Part shown: positions 1 to 6,767 of the stretch, piece by piece | How positions within the stretch are numbered: position 1 is the first letter of the stretch | Layout: each line of letters begins with the position of its first letter | Source: DSYF01 sp041181065 | Lineage (GTDB): Bacteria > Verrucomicrobiota > Verrucomicrobiia > Limisphaerales > DSYF01 | DNA length: 18,285 bases | Assembly: GCA_041181065.1 (NCBI GenBank) | Contig: JBEGQI010000062.1 | Span: 1 to 18,285, forward strand | Direction of reading: 5' to 3' | Notes under the pieces: model-generated | The model's input: only the letters and a program-made list of their open reading frames with translations | Told to the model about the DNA's origin: nothing | Databases searched by the model: none | Translations under genes and position numbers: made by a program

Positions 1-190
1 TGGTTCCAGTCGGGCTACGCCCGCCTTCCACCAGAACCTTGAGTGGAAGCAAAACAACAAACCGAAACCACCGGAAACCATCTCATCTAAAGTGGTATGA
101 CCGTTGGGGGCCAATCACTGATTAATGGTATGGCTCCCGCCATTTTAAACTGCCGCCGGTGACGGTAGTAATGCCCTCATCACCAAAACG

Positions 191-219
191 AGTCGGGGCC
201 GGAGTGATCCGGCCCCACT
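191..219 (-). terminator. Hairpin terminator downstream of the pseudopilin gene
   Basis: A perfect 9-bp stem (GGGGCCGGA at 195-203, TCCGGCCCC at 208-216) closes a GTGA loop. It is lengthened by AGT/ACT pairs beyond a single bulged C. It lies about 55 nt after the pseudopilin stop. On the minus strand the stem is followed by a short T-rich tract (CGTTTTGG). On the plus strand it is followed by TTCTTTTT, so it could also terminate an unseen gene entering from the left. The direction is inferred from the neighbouring gene. Confidence 0.55.
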
Positions 220-271
220 TCTTTTTACCGAGGACTTGCCACCAAGGCCCAGCGGCCTGGCGGATGGGATC

Positions 272-649
272 TCAGTTAGGGAGAGTGTGCTGGTAGCCGG
301 GTTCTTGGACGCTGCAGGTGACAAAGGTGTCAAAATCGCCGTAGGTGCCACCGGCGGGGCATGCCGGCATGGTGCCGCCACTGCCGCGGCCGATGAACGG
401 TTTGATGTTGTCTTCAATCACCGGTGCGCTCGGGCGTTCCAGCTTCAGTTCTTGGATGGCCGTGTCGATGACGCGCAGGTTGTTGATGCAGGCGGTGACC
501 TTCGAGTTCTTCCGCGCGCGGATGAAGTTGGGGATGCTGATGGCGGCGAGCAGTCCGATGAGGGCCACCACGATCATGATTTCCACCAAGGTGAATCCAC
601 CGTTGAAGCCGTTCCGATTTCCGTTTTGCGAATGCGTGTTCAATTTCAT
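272..649 (-). CDS. Type II secretion/type IV pilus-like pseudopilin (prepilin N-terminal methylation domain)
   Basis: A 125-residue protein with a class III signal peptide. An 18-residue basic, Asn-rich leader ends in Gly-Gly, then FTLVEIMIVVALIGLLAAI follows, with Phe at +1 and Glu at +5 of the mature protein (E23). This hydrophobic helix both anchors the pilin in the inner membrane and packs the fibre. A prepilin peptidase would cut after G18 and methylate Phe. After the helix comes IPNFIRARKNSKVTACINNL and a short C-terminal part with CPAGGTYGDF and two further Cys, ending HTLPN. This compact form matches the small pseudopilins that occur in many copies in Verrucomicrobiota and may serve as minor pseudopilins or substrates of a general secretion pilus. 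No secretion-system genes adjoin it. No clear Shine-Dalgarno precedes the ATG. A promoter candidate lies at 796-824 and a palindrome at 680-693. The family call is firm, the exact role unknown. Confidence 0.9.
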   Translation of the reverse strand: MKLNTHSQNGNRNGFNGGFTLVEIMIVVALIGLLAAISIPNFIRARKNSKVTACINNLRVIDTAIQELKLERPSAPVIEDNIKPFIGRGSGGTMPACPAGGTYGDFDTFVTCSVQEPGYQHTLPN

Positions 650-679
650 GGACGCAACACTACGGACACCGGGCTCGGT

Positions 680-693
680 TGACTAACCAGTCA
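680..693. promoter_or_regulatory. Palindromic operator candidate in the pseudopilin leader
   Basis: TGACT-AACC-AGTCA is a perfect 5+4+5 inverted repeat 31 nt upstream of the pseudopilin ATG. It lies between the predicted start of transcription (about 789) and the gene. Its size and sequence resemble operators of TetR/AcrR-type repressors, but no such regulator is in the window, so the binding protein is unknown. Confidence 0.3.
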
Positions 694-795
694 GTGTCTG
701 ATTCACGCCCCGGGGCGATTCCGTGATGGTCCCATGGGGGATAGCCATTGAGGTCTTGCCAAAAGTGGCCCGCAGGGAAGTTGGCGAGCAGCCCG

Positions 796-824
796 ATTTT
801 ACTGCCTTTCGCCATGATTGTCAT
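796..824 (-). promoter_or_regulatory. Sigma70-like promoter for the pseudopilin gene
   Basis: On the minus strand, -35 ATGACA (819-824, 5/6 to TTGACA) and -10 TAAAAT (796-801, 5/6 to TATAAT) are separated by exactly 17 nt. Transcription would start near 789 and leave a leader of about 140 nt. It is the best-scoring promoter pattern found by eye upstream of this gene. Promoter rules in this phylum are assumed to be E. coli-like. Confidence 0.4.
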
Positions 825-907
825 AAAAATGCAGTATTTTCGCGCAGCTGCGCCGGTTTGAGACACGGAAATCCTGCGAATCAGGACAATGTGATGTTTT
901 CGCGACT

Positions 908-1180
908 CGCGAAATGATTCCGTCCACCCGCGAAATCGTTCCGCCAACAAACAAAATCGTTCCGAAGATAAGCGGAAAGGTTTTGCTACCCAGCGGAACG
1001 ATTTTGTTACCCAACGAAATGATTTCGTTACCCAGAAAAGTCGTTCCGAAGACAAAAGAAATGGTTCCGCTACCCAGCGGAAAGGTTTTGCTTACCAGCG
1101 AAGAGGCTTTGCTGGGTATCCAAGACACTTTGCTATACATCGGAAAGGTTTCGCTGGTTGTCGGAACGCTTCCGCGGGTG
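908..1180. repeat. Array of thirteen degenerate 21-bp tandem repeats
   Basis: Thirteen contiguous units of exactly 21 nt fit with no indel. The approximate core is GCGGAAAGGTTTTGCTACC. The best-preserved units are at 971-991, 992-1012, 1013-1033 and 1076-1096. Many units contain a small internal inverted repeat, for example CGAAAT-G-ATTTCG or GGAA-CGC-TTCC. Weaker units may continue on both sides (887-907 and 1181-1201). Because 21 is a multiple of 3, every open frame through the array shows a heptapeptide repeat, such as WVTKSFR on the minus strand or KVLLPSG on the plus strand. These frames run into non-protein-like flanks, so the array is judged non-coding. Twenty-one base pairs is two helical turns, which suits protein binding on one face of DNA. 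Function is unknown. Confidence 0.85.
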
Positions 1181-1503
1181 GCAAAACCCTTCAGAAGACC
1201 TGCCAATCCCTTTGGCCGGCTAGAAAGGCAGTGGGACAGCCACGAGGACACACAATTCTTGGACACAGATGCCTCCGCTAACGATGTTCAACGACTTCGG
1301 CCCAGAAAGCGATACGACTTCACTTGTCCGTGGTCAAAACGGAGGCGTGCAGCCCAAGCTTTGTGCCTCCGGGTGCTTGGACCACTGCCACGTCCGGCAA
1401 AACCGGATTGAAATCTGCCTAAGGCAAAAAATTATCCGCTCACCGAACCTAGCCTGTCTTTCAGGGACAGGTTGTTGCCCGGACCGATTCATCTAGGTTG
1501 TTT
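1181..1503. other. Gene-free stretch between the repeat array and the fibre gene
   Basis: No credible coding region was found here. Two small hairpins can be seen: TCCGG-CAAAA-CCGGA at 1393-1407 and CCTGTC/GACAGG with a 7-nt loop at 1453-1471. The latter is about 35 nt upstream of the ancestral ATG of the fibre gene and could sit in its leader. No convincing promoter was recognised. Together with 650-907 and the array it makes an unusually long non-coding gap of about 850 nt. Confidence 0.5.
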
Positions 1504-3629
1504 ATGCTGAACCTGCGCACGTCTTGCAAAACGTCCGTCCGTTAATTCCTGCTCACCGCGCTCGTCGCGCTGACGGTCAGCGCCCATGCTACCGTCACCA
1601 ACGGCACGAACATCCTCTTCTCCACGCTCACCAACAACTTCGGCCTCGAACTCTGGGTGCGGCCCGCCGCTGTTTGACGCTCGCCAGAATATCCGCCACA
1701 ACCTCTCCTTCGGCTTCGCGCCTTGCGGGCCATCCTGGTGGATATGATTTCTGCGCCGGCAACAGCAAGCAAAACGACGCGGGCAAGATCGGTTATCAGA
1801 CCTTCAGCGCCGATTCGCTGGATATCGTGGGTGCGGGCACCGCCGGGTCCAATCGGAAGGTGAAGATCTGGGCTGAAGGCGGCACGGTGTTCAACGGCAC
1901 CGTAAGTGCCACCACCTTTAGCGGCGGTGCGGGCGACATGGCGCTCCCGGCAGCAAATCTCTACGGTTCGGTTCCTAGCGTGTTGCTGACAGCTGTGCCG
2001 GCCGCCAATCTCACCGGCTCCGTGCCGAGCGCCGCGTTGACTTCGGTCCCGGCAGCCAGCCTCACCGGAACGATTCCTGATGCCCGGCTCTCGACCAACG
2101 TGCTGCTGGCCACGGGAACCAACGTGGCCCTGCGCGCGGGTGGCAACAGGTTCACCGGGCCACAACTGGTCGGGGACAGCGTGCCTGGTCCGGAAACCCT
2201 GGATCAACAACCTCCCACCGCCGTCGCCTTTCAGGACCAAAACCCGCTGTTTTTGTGGCAGAGTTTCAGCGCGGGCCAGACGGGGCTGCTCACGCGCATC
2301 GGCTTCTACATAACCAGCCCGGAGTCTCCGCAGGGCGCAGGGGCAACGCTGAGTATTTACGCAGGCGAAGGCACGGGCGGCGCGCTGCTCGACACGGAGA
2401 CGATCGTCATCCAGCCGAACTGGGGTTACCAATTGTTCCAGTTAAGCACCCCGCCGGCCATCCAGGCCGGGAGCAAATATACCATCGCCCTGAGCGTCGG
2501 CGCCGCAAACCTGTTCTGGATTCGCGCCGATATTGGCAATCCCTACGCGGGTGGCCGGAGCGATTTCAGCGCCACGGCCGATTACTCGTTCCAGACTTAT
2601 GCCACGCCGGTCACCAACCGGAGCATTCTGAGTGTGAACCAGGCGGGCGACGCGCGTGTCGGGGTCGGCACCGCTGCGCCGCAGGCGACGCTGCACGTGG
2701 TGGGGGACATCCTCGCGAGCGGCACGATCACGGGCACGCTGAATTCCTCGAATCTCGCCGGTCCGGTTTCCTTCGTGAACCTTCCCGCCGGTGTGATCTC
2801 CAACAACGCCAGCGGCGTCCAACTCTCCGGCACGTTTGCAGGCAATGGCAGCGGCCTGACGGGGCTCACCGCCTCCAATCTTACGGGCACGATCGCGGAT
2901 GCCCGGCTCTCGGCCAATGTTGCCTTGCTCAACTCGGCCAATGTATTCAGCGGAAGCAACCGGTTCACGGCGGCGCTGGTGGCCACGAATGGCAGCAACC
3001 AATTTGCCGGCGCCTTCACCGGCACGAACCTCTTCAGCGCCGCCGTCGGCATCGCCGCCGCCAACCCCGGACAAATCCTGCAACTCGGCGACGACACGAC
3101 CGGCACGGCGCAAGGCATGATCCGCCTCGGCTCGCGTTCGGCCAGTGGCAGTTCCCATCGCAGTTGGGACATCGGCGTGCCGCAGACCGGCGACGTCACG
3201 ACGAACATGGGTTACTCCTTCATCATCCGTGACAACAACGGCGGCAATACCAACTCCCATTTCATCGTCCGCTGGGACACGCATAGCGTCGGCATCGGCA
3301 TCAACAACCCGCAGGCCACCCTGGATGTTGCCGGATCGCTCCGCATCAATCAGGGCACCACGTTCACCCGCGTGCAGGATGGTATTTTCACGGCTGGCCC
3401 CTCCACCGTTAATTTGCTGACCGTCACCAACTCCTTCCCCGTCGCCTTCGGCGCGGCGCCGAACGTCACCGCCACCGCCGTATCGCAGGCCGGCACGGAT
3501 TTCAACGACACCTTCTGCGTGACCGTGCGACGGGTGACCACCACCAACTTTGTGGTGAACATCGTTCGAGTGGACACGAACGGAAATTGGGGGCAGAACT
3601 TGAGCGTCTCCTACCACGCGTGGCAATGA
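1504..3629 (+). pseudogene. Secreted fibre-like protein with tail-fibre repeats and C-terminal H-type-lectin-like domain; 5' end broken
   Basis: The main open frame is long and clearly protein-like from about 1743 to the stop at 3629. In order it holds GNSKQNDAGKIGYQTF (~1757-1805), tandem PAANLTGSVPS/IPDARLS repeats (1936-2110), and a beta-sandwich-like region (~2200-2610, WQSFSAGQTG and SIYAGEGTGG). Next come a VGVGTAAPQATLHV fibre motif (~2660), more LTGLTASNLTGTIADARL repeats, a second NNPQATLDVAG motif (~3305), and a C-terminal domain (~3400-3626) resembling H-type lectins (FPVAFGAAPNVT then VSYHAW). Such proteins are probably exported surface or adhesive fibres. The 5' end is damaged. 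ATG 1504 starts a frame with a TAA at 1543. The same frame resumes as an excellent signal peptide (FLLTALVALTVSAHA) and a LamG-like start (FGLELWVRP), then stops at 1675. The body lies in another frame, whose first 70 codons from ATG 1524 are Arg-rich and not protein-like, with no good start near 1743. A nonsense change plus a frameshift or deletion is the simplest reading. Sequencing error is the alternative. Confidence 0.7.
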
Positions 3630-3655
3630 CCCGGCAGCCTCTTGAATTGACGGCC

Positions 3656-4084
3656 ATGGAATCCATGCTCTTTCGCACGTTTGCCCTGTTACCTCCGACG
3701 GTGCGGCTGGCGTTCGCCGAACCTTACTCCATCGCTTGGTCCAAAATCGGCGCCGCCGGCGGCACCCGCACCGGTGGGGTGTATTTGGTAAGCGGCACCA
3801 TCACCGGCTCCAGCGACCGCAACGTGAAGGAAAACTTCCGTCCGGTTTCACCTCAAGAAGTGCTGGCCAAGGTCGTCACGCTCCCCATCACCGAATGGAA
3901 CTACAAGGCCGACCGCACCACGCTCTGCCACATCGGGCCTATGACCCAAGACTTCAGGGCGACCTTCGGTCTCGGCGAAACCGACACCGGCATCACCACC
4001 GTGGATGCCGACGGCGTTGCGCTCGCAGCGATCCAGGGGTTAAATCAGAAACTGGAAGTCAGTAGCCAGAAGCTGGAAGTCTAG
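3656..4084 (+). CDS. S74-type intramolecular chaperone (endosialidase-like) domain protein, chimeric and truncated by a stop
   Basis: A decayed signal peptide (MESMLFRTFALLPPTV then RLAFA) leads into AEPYSIAWSKIGAAGG and VYLVSGTITG, the N-terminal signature of the secreted family encoded just downstream. At about 3808 it switches directly to SSDRNVKENFRPVSPQEVLAKV...EWNY...GPMTQDF...VDADGVALAAIQGLNQKLE. That is the peptidase S74 / chaperone-of-endosialidase domain normally found at the C-terminus of fibre proteins, where it assists trimerisation. A TAG at 4082-4084 cuts the terminal coiled coil. The same frame continues NAELKARLEKLEQLHEQKLN and GGAK to TGA 4157-4159, which overlaps the next ATG. 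That extension is the expected family ending, so the stop is probably a recent mutation. The start is uncertain: ATG 3626 overlaps the previous stop as ATGA, and 3656 or 3665 fit the signal peptide better. The domain call is firm. Whether the gene is functional is doubtful. Confidence 0.75.
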   Translation: MESMLFRTFALLPPTVRLAFAEPYSIAWSKIGAAGGTRTGGVYLVSGTITGSSDRNVKENFRPVSPQEVLAKVVTLPITEWNYKADRTTLCHIGPMTQDFRATFGLGETDTGITTVDADGVALAAIQGLNQKLEVSSQKLEV

Positions 4085-4144
4085 AACGCCGAGTTGAAAG
4101 CCCGCCTCGAAAAACTGGAACAACTGCACGAACAAAAACTTAAC

Positions 4145-4150
4145 GGAGGT
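4145..4150 (+). promoter_or_regulatory. Strong Shine-Dalgarno for the small secreted protein
   Basis: GGAGGT lies 5 nt before ATG 4156, inside the former 3' end of the S74 reading frame. The ATGA overlap at 4156-4159 suggests that the two genes were once translationally coupled. With the premature stop at 4082, ribosomes now leave about 70 nt upstream, so this site must recruit on its own. Confidence 0.7.
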
Positions 4151-4155
4151 GCCAA

Positions 4156-4581
4156 ATGAACAAGTTCTATTTCAGCTTTATGATTTCCGCAGCCTGCTTT
4201 TCCGCCAGTGCGCAATACTCAGTTGACTGGAGCAATATTTCCGGCGGCGGCGGCACGAGCACCAACGGCCAATACTCCTTGAGCGGCACCATTGGGCAGC
4301 ACGATGCCGGCGGGCCGATGACGAATGGCCAGTATTCGTTGACCGGCGGTTTCTGGGTCTTGCCGCAAGCGGTCCAGAGCGAAGGCGTGCCGTCGTTGAG
4401 CATCGCCAAAGGTGCGCCCGGCTTCGCGGTCATCTCGTGGACACCGGCGACCACCACGTGGGTGTTGCAGGAATCCACCAATCTCACCTTCGGCTGGACG
4501 AACTCCGTGAGCGGCACGACAAATCCGATCACGGTCCAAGCCTTGCCCCCGCGCAAGTTCTACCGGCTCTTCAAGCCGTAA
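4156..4581 (+). CDS. Small secreted protein of unknown function (YSVDWS/FYRLFKP family)
   Basis: A 141-residue protein with a clear Sec signal peptide (MNKFYFSFMISAACFSASA, cleavage before QYSVDW). The mature part begins YSVDWSNISGGGGTSTNGQ and contains two imperfect copies of a NGQYSL[ST]G motif (SGTIGQ then TGGFWVL). A beta-rich C-terminal part follows (ISWTPATTTWVLQESTNL) and ends PPRKFYRLFKP. The last segment resembles the short C-terminal module common on exported proteins of Verrucomicrobiota. No enzyme motif is visible. It follows the S74 gene with an excellent RBS, and that gene carries the same N-terminal motif, so the two are related by duplication or recombination. It is probably an envelope or extracellular protein. 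Its biochemical role is unknown. Confidence 0.8.
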   Translation: MNKFYFSFMISAACFSASAQYSVDWSNISGGGGTSTNGQYSLSGTIGQHDAGGPMTNGQYSLTGGFWVLPQAVQSEGVPSLSIAKGAPGFAVISWTPATTTWVLQESTNLTFGWTNSVSGTTNPITVQALPPRKFYRLFKP

Positions 4582-4643
4582 TGGGATGGGGAATATTCAA
4601 GGCCGGCGGCAGAACCCATCCACCGCTGACGCTTTGCTGAGCC

Positions 4644-4811
4644 GAGCGAGTTGGTGTCGTTGCCATGGGTGTCACGGTGATTTCCAAAGCGAACGGGTTC
4701 ACGGGTAAGGGTTGAAATGCGCATCCCGACCTCGCCGATGTCATTACCAAGCCCGCCGGAGTCATTTCCGAACGGAGCGGAGTCGTTGCCAGGGTCGCCG
4801 AGGTTTGAAAC
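4644..4811. repeat. Second array of degenerate 21-bp repeats (eight units)
   Basis: Eight contiguous units of exactly 21 nt, several ending TTGCC, TTTCC or TTACC; the third and fourth (4686-4727) are the most divergent. Good pairs are 4749-4769 with 4770-4790, and 4644-4664 with 4665-4685. Read on the minus strand, a unit begins GGAAATGACTCCGGCGGG. It matches CGAAATGATTCCGTCCAC of the first array (910-927) at 12 of 18 positions, so the two arrays appear to be one family in opposite orientation. It lies in the convergent gap between the small secreted protein and gnd. Function is unknown. Confidence 0.75.
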
Positions 4812-4842
4812 GGTCGGGTCGGGTCGAAAACCGGCGGCCCAA

Positions 4843-4871
4843 TAAAAAAGCGCGGGCCGAAGCCCGCGCTT
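4843..4871 (-). terminator. Rho-independent terminator of gnd
   Basis: A perfect 10-bp stem (AAGCGCGGGC at 4848-4857, GCCCGCGCTT at 4862-4871). On the minus strand it has a TTCG tetraloop and is followed directly by TTTTATT (with the stem's last two T, six T in a row). This is a textbook intrinsic terminator about 70 nt downstream of the gnd stop. On the plus strand it lacks a U-run, so it serves gnd. Confidence 0.9.
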
Positions 4872-4913
4872 GGTTCGTCGTGGGGCGGTGTTGCAGCGCC
4901 GCCTCAAGGGAAG

Positions 4914-4931
4914 GCAGAGCGGCAGCTCTGC
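4914..4931. repeat. Short perfect hairpin just after gnd
   Basis: GCAGAGC (4914-4920) and GCTCTGC (4925-4931) form a perfect 7-bp stem with a GGCA loop, starting 8 nt after the gnd stop and upstream of the real terminator. There is no U-run in either direction. Its placement resembles a dispersed REP-like palindrome or an mRNA 3'-end stabiliser. Only one copy is seen here. Confidence 0.35.
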
Positions 4932-4939
4932 TTTACCGG

Positions 4940-6412
4940 TTAAACGTTGTAAGTGCTGCTGGCGGTGGTGCCGCCGCGGCCGGTCCAGTTGGTGTGGAAG
5001 AATTCGCCGCGCGGCTTGTCCACGCGTTCGTAGGTGTGCGCGCCGAAGTAATCGCGCTGGGCTTGCAACAAGTTCGCCGGGAGCACCGCGGAGCGATACT
5101 GGTCGTAGAACGCGAGGGCCGTGCTGAAGGCGGGCACCGGGATGCCGCGTTGGGCCGCCGTGGCGACGACTTTGCGCCAGCTCTTCTGCGATTGCTTGAT
5201 GGCGTTGCGGAAGTGGTCGTCGAGCAGGAGGTTCGCGAGCTTCGGATTGTTGTCGTAGGCTTCCTTGATCTTGCCGAGGAAGACGCTGCGAATGATGCAG
5301 CCGCCGCGCCACATCAGGGCGATGCCGCCGTAGTTGAGGTTCCACTTGTATTCCTTGGCGGCGGCGCGCATGAGCATGTAGCCCTGTGCGTAGCTGATGA
5401 TCTTGGAGGCGTAAAGTGCTTGGCGGATGTCCTCGATGAACGCCTTTTTCTTCTCCGGGTTGGCCGCGATGCTGCCGAGCAACGGGCGTGGGCCCTTCAA
5501 TTTCTTCGCGGCCTTCACGCGTTCATCCTTCAACGCGGAGACGCAGCGGGAATACACGGCTTCGGCCATCAGCGTGATCGGGATGCCGAGGTCTTGCGAA
5601 TTGATGACGGTCCATTTGCCGGTGCCTTTCTGGCCGGCGGTGTCGAGGATCTTGTCCACGAGCGCGGTGCCGTCGTCGTCCTTCTTGCCGAGGATGTCGC
5701 GGGTGATCTCGACGAGGTAGGAATCGAGTTCGCCCTTATTCCATTCGGCGAAGACTTCGTGCATCTCCTGCGCGGACATGCCGAGGCCGTTCTTCATGAT
5801 GTTGTAGGCTTCGCAGATGAGCTGCATGTCGCCGTATTCGATGCCGTTGTGGACCATCTTCACGTAGTGGCCCGCGCCCATCTCGCCGACCCAGTCGCAG
5901 CAGGGAACGTTGCCTTCGACTTTGGCGGAGACGGCTTGGAAGATGTCCTTCACGTGCGGCCACGCAGCGGGTGAACCGCCGGGCATGATGCTCGGGCCTT
6001 TGCGCGCGCCTTCTTCACCGCCGCTGACGCCGGTGCCGATGTAAAGCAGGCCCTTGCTCTCGACGTATTTCTGGCGGCGGTTGGTGTCGTCGAAGAGGGA
6101 GTTGCCGCCGTCGATGATGATGTCGCCGGGTTCGAGGGCGGGGATGAGTTGCTCGATGAATTCGTCCACGGGTTTGCCAGCCTTGACGAGCATCATGACG
6201 CGGCGGGGCTTCTTGAGCTTGGCGACCATTTCCGCGATGGAATGTGCGCCGAGGATCTTGGTGCCCTTGGCTTCGTTCGCGAGGAACTGGTCCACCTTCT
6301 CGGTGGTGCGGTTGTAGGCCACGACGGTGAAGCCGTGGTCGTTCATGTTGAGGATGAGATTCTGGCCCATGACGGCCAGGCCGATGAGTGCGATGTCACC
6401 TTGAGGTTGCAT
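4940..6412 (-). CDS. gnd: 6-phosphogluconate dehydrogenase, decarboxylating
   Basis: Oxidises and decarboxylates 6-phosphogluconate to ribulose 5-phosphate with reduction of NAD(P)+, in the cytoplasmic oxidative pentose-phosphate pathway. The 490-residue product has all expected landmarks. These are the nucleotide-binding loop GLAVMGQNL (11-19), IIIDGGNSLFDDTNRR (98-113), and the substrate segment GTGVSGGEEGARKGPSIMPG (126-145). The catalytic segment HYVKMVHNGIEY follows (K185, H188, N189, E192, equivalent to K183, H186, N187 and E190 of the sheep enzyme), and the C-terminal tail reads YFGAHTYERVD...FFHTNWTGRGG. Length is normal. I chose ATG 6412 because homology begins almost at once (MQPQGDIALIGLAVMG). 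An in-frame ATG at 6451 would add 13 non-conserved residues. A weak GGAAA precedes the chosen start. No other pentose-phosphate gene adjoins it, so it appears to be monocistronic with its own terminator. No lesions were seen. Confidence 0.97.
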   Translation of the reverse strand: MQPQGDIALIGLAVMGQNLILNMNDHGFTVVAYNRTTEKVDQFLANEAKGTKILGAHSIAEMVAKLKKPRRVMMLVKAGKPVDEFIEQLIPALEPGDIIIDGGNSLFDDTNRRQKYVESKGLLYIGTGVSGGEEGARKGPSIMPGGSPAAWPHVKDIFQAVSAKVEGNVPCCDWVGEMGAGHYVKMVHNGIEYGDMQLICEAYNIMKNGLGMSAQEMHEVFAEWNKGELDSYLVEITRDILGKKDDDGTALVDKILDTAGQKGTGKWTVINSQDLGIPITLMAEAVYSRCVSALKDERVKAAKKLKGPRPLLGSIAANPEKKKAFIEDIRQALYASKIISYAQGYMLMRAAAKEYKWNLNYGGIALMWRGGCIIRSVFLGKIKEAYDNNPKLANLLLDDHFRNAIKQSQKSWRKVVATAAQRGIPVPAFSTALAFYDQYRSAVLPANLLQAQRDYFGAHTYERVDKPRGEFFHTNWTGRGGTTASSTYNV

Positions 6413-6767
6413 GATAAATAGATTTCCGGGTGCCGGCGGCGCATGGCGCAACCGACGAAAATGAACATTAGGGCAACCGCGCCGACACGAAAGGAAAAAT
6501 CAGTGCATTGAACACACAGAAAACGGCACTGCCCTTGGCCCCATGTGCTGCAAATAGGCGAATCTGTCTTGAATCAAGGCAGGCCACGCCCGGCTGGGTC
6601 CGCAGGTGCGCCGGGCTGATGGCGCAATCAGTCCTGTTCACGGGGGAATCCGAGCGTGCGTGCAATCGTATCCGAACCAAGTTGCATGGCCTGATTATTG
6701 CCTCAGATGGGTGAAACCGTCTGGGCATTAACATCCATGGGCGGTCGGCAGAAGGAAATCGGAAGTC
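6413..6767. other. Divergent gene-free region between gnd and the receptor operon
   Basis: About 355 nt that must carry the promoters of gnd (minus) and of the four-gene signalling operon (plus). I looked for -35/-10 pairs and for cobalamin or c-di-GMP riboswitch cores and found nothing convincing. Immediately before ATG 6768, GGAAATCGGAAGTC gives a plausible Shine-Dalgarno. Confidence 0.5.

Noticed and set aside
1..38. tRNA-like or REP hairpin at the left edge (GGTTC...GAACC around GGGC-TAC-GCCC)
   Set aside because: The outer arms are only 5 bp and no cloverleaf can be drawn. It is probably chance, or cut by the window edge.
908..1180. CRISPR array
   Set aside because: Units are contiguous without unique spacers and are too divergent. 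No cas gene is nearby.
914..1411. Open frame with heptapeptide repeats (KVLLPSG, TILLPNE, MISLPRK) over the 21-bp array
   Set aside because: A 21-bp period automatically keeps frames open and repetitive. Equivalent repetitive frames exist on the minus strand (WVTKSFR), there is no RBS, and the part beyond the array is not protein-like. Coding cannot be fully excluded.
2442..3626. Long minus-strand open frame opposite the fibre gene
   Set aside because: It is a shadow of the GC-rich plus-strand gene. Composition is rich in Gly, Arg and Val with no domain, while the plus strand shows coherent repeats and domains.
4712..5974. 420-codon plus-strand open frame over gnd
   Set aside because: It is antisense to an unmistakable 6-phosphogluconate dehydrogenase and is of low-complexity composition. 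It is an artefact of high third-position GC.
6413..6767. Cobalamin or c-di-GMP riboswitch upstream of the receptor gene
   Set aside because: GGGCAACC and GGGGGAATCC hint at conserved cores, but the flanking pairing and the remaining boxes are missing.
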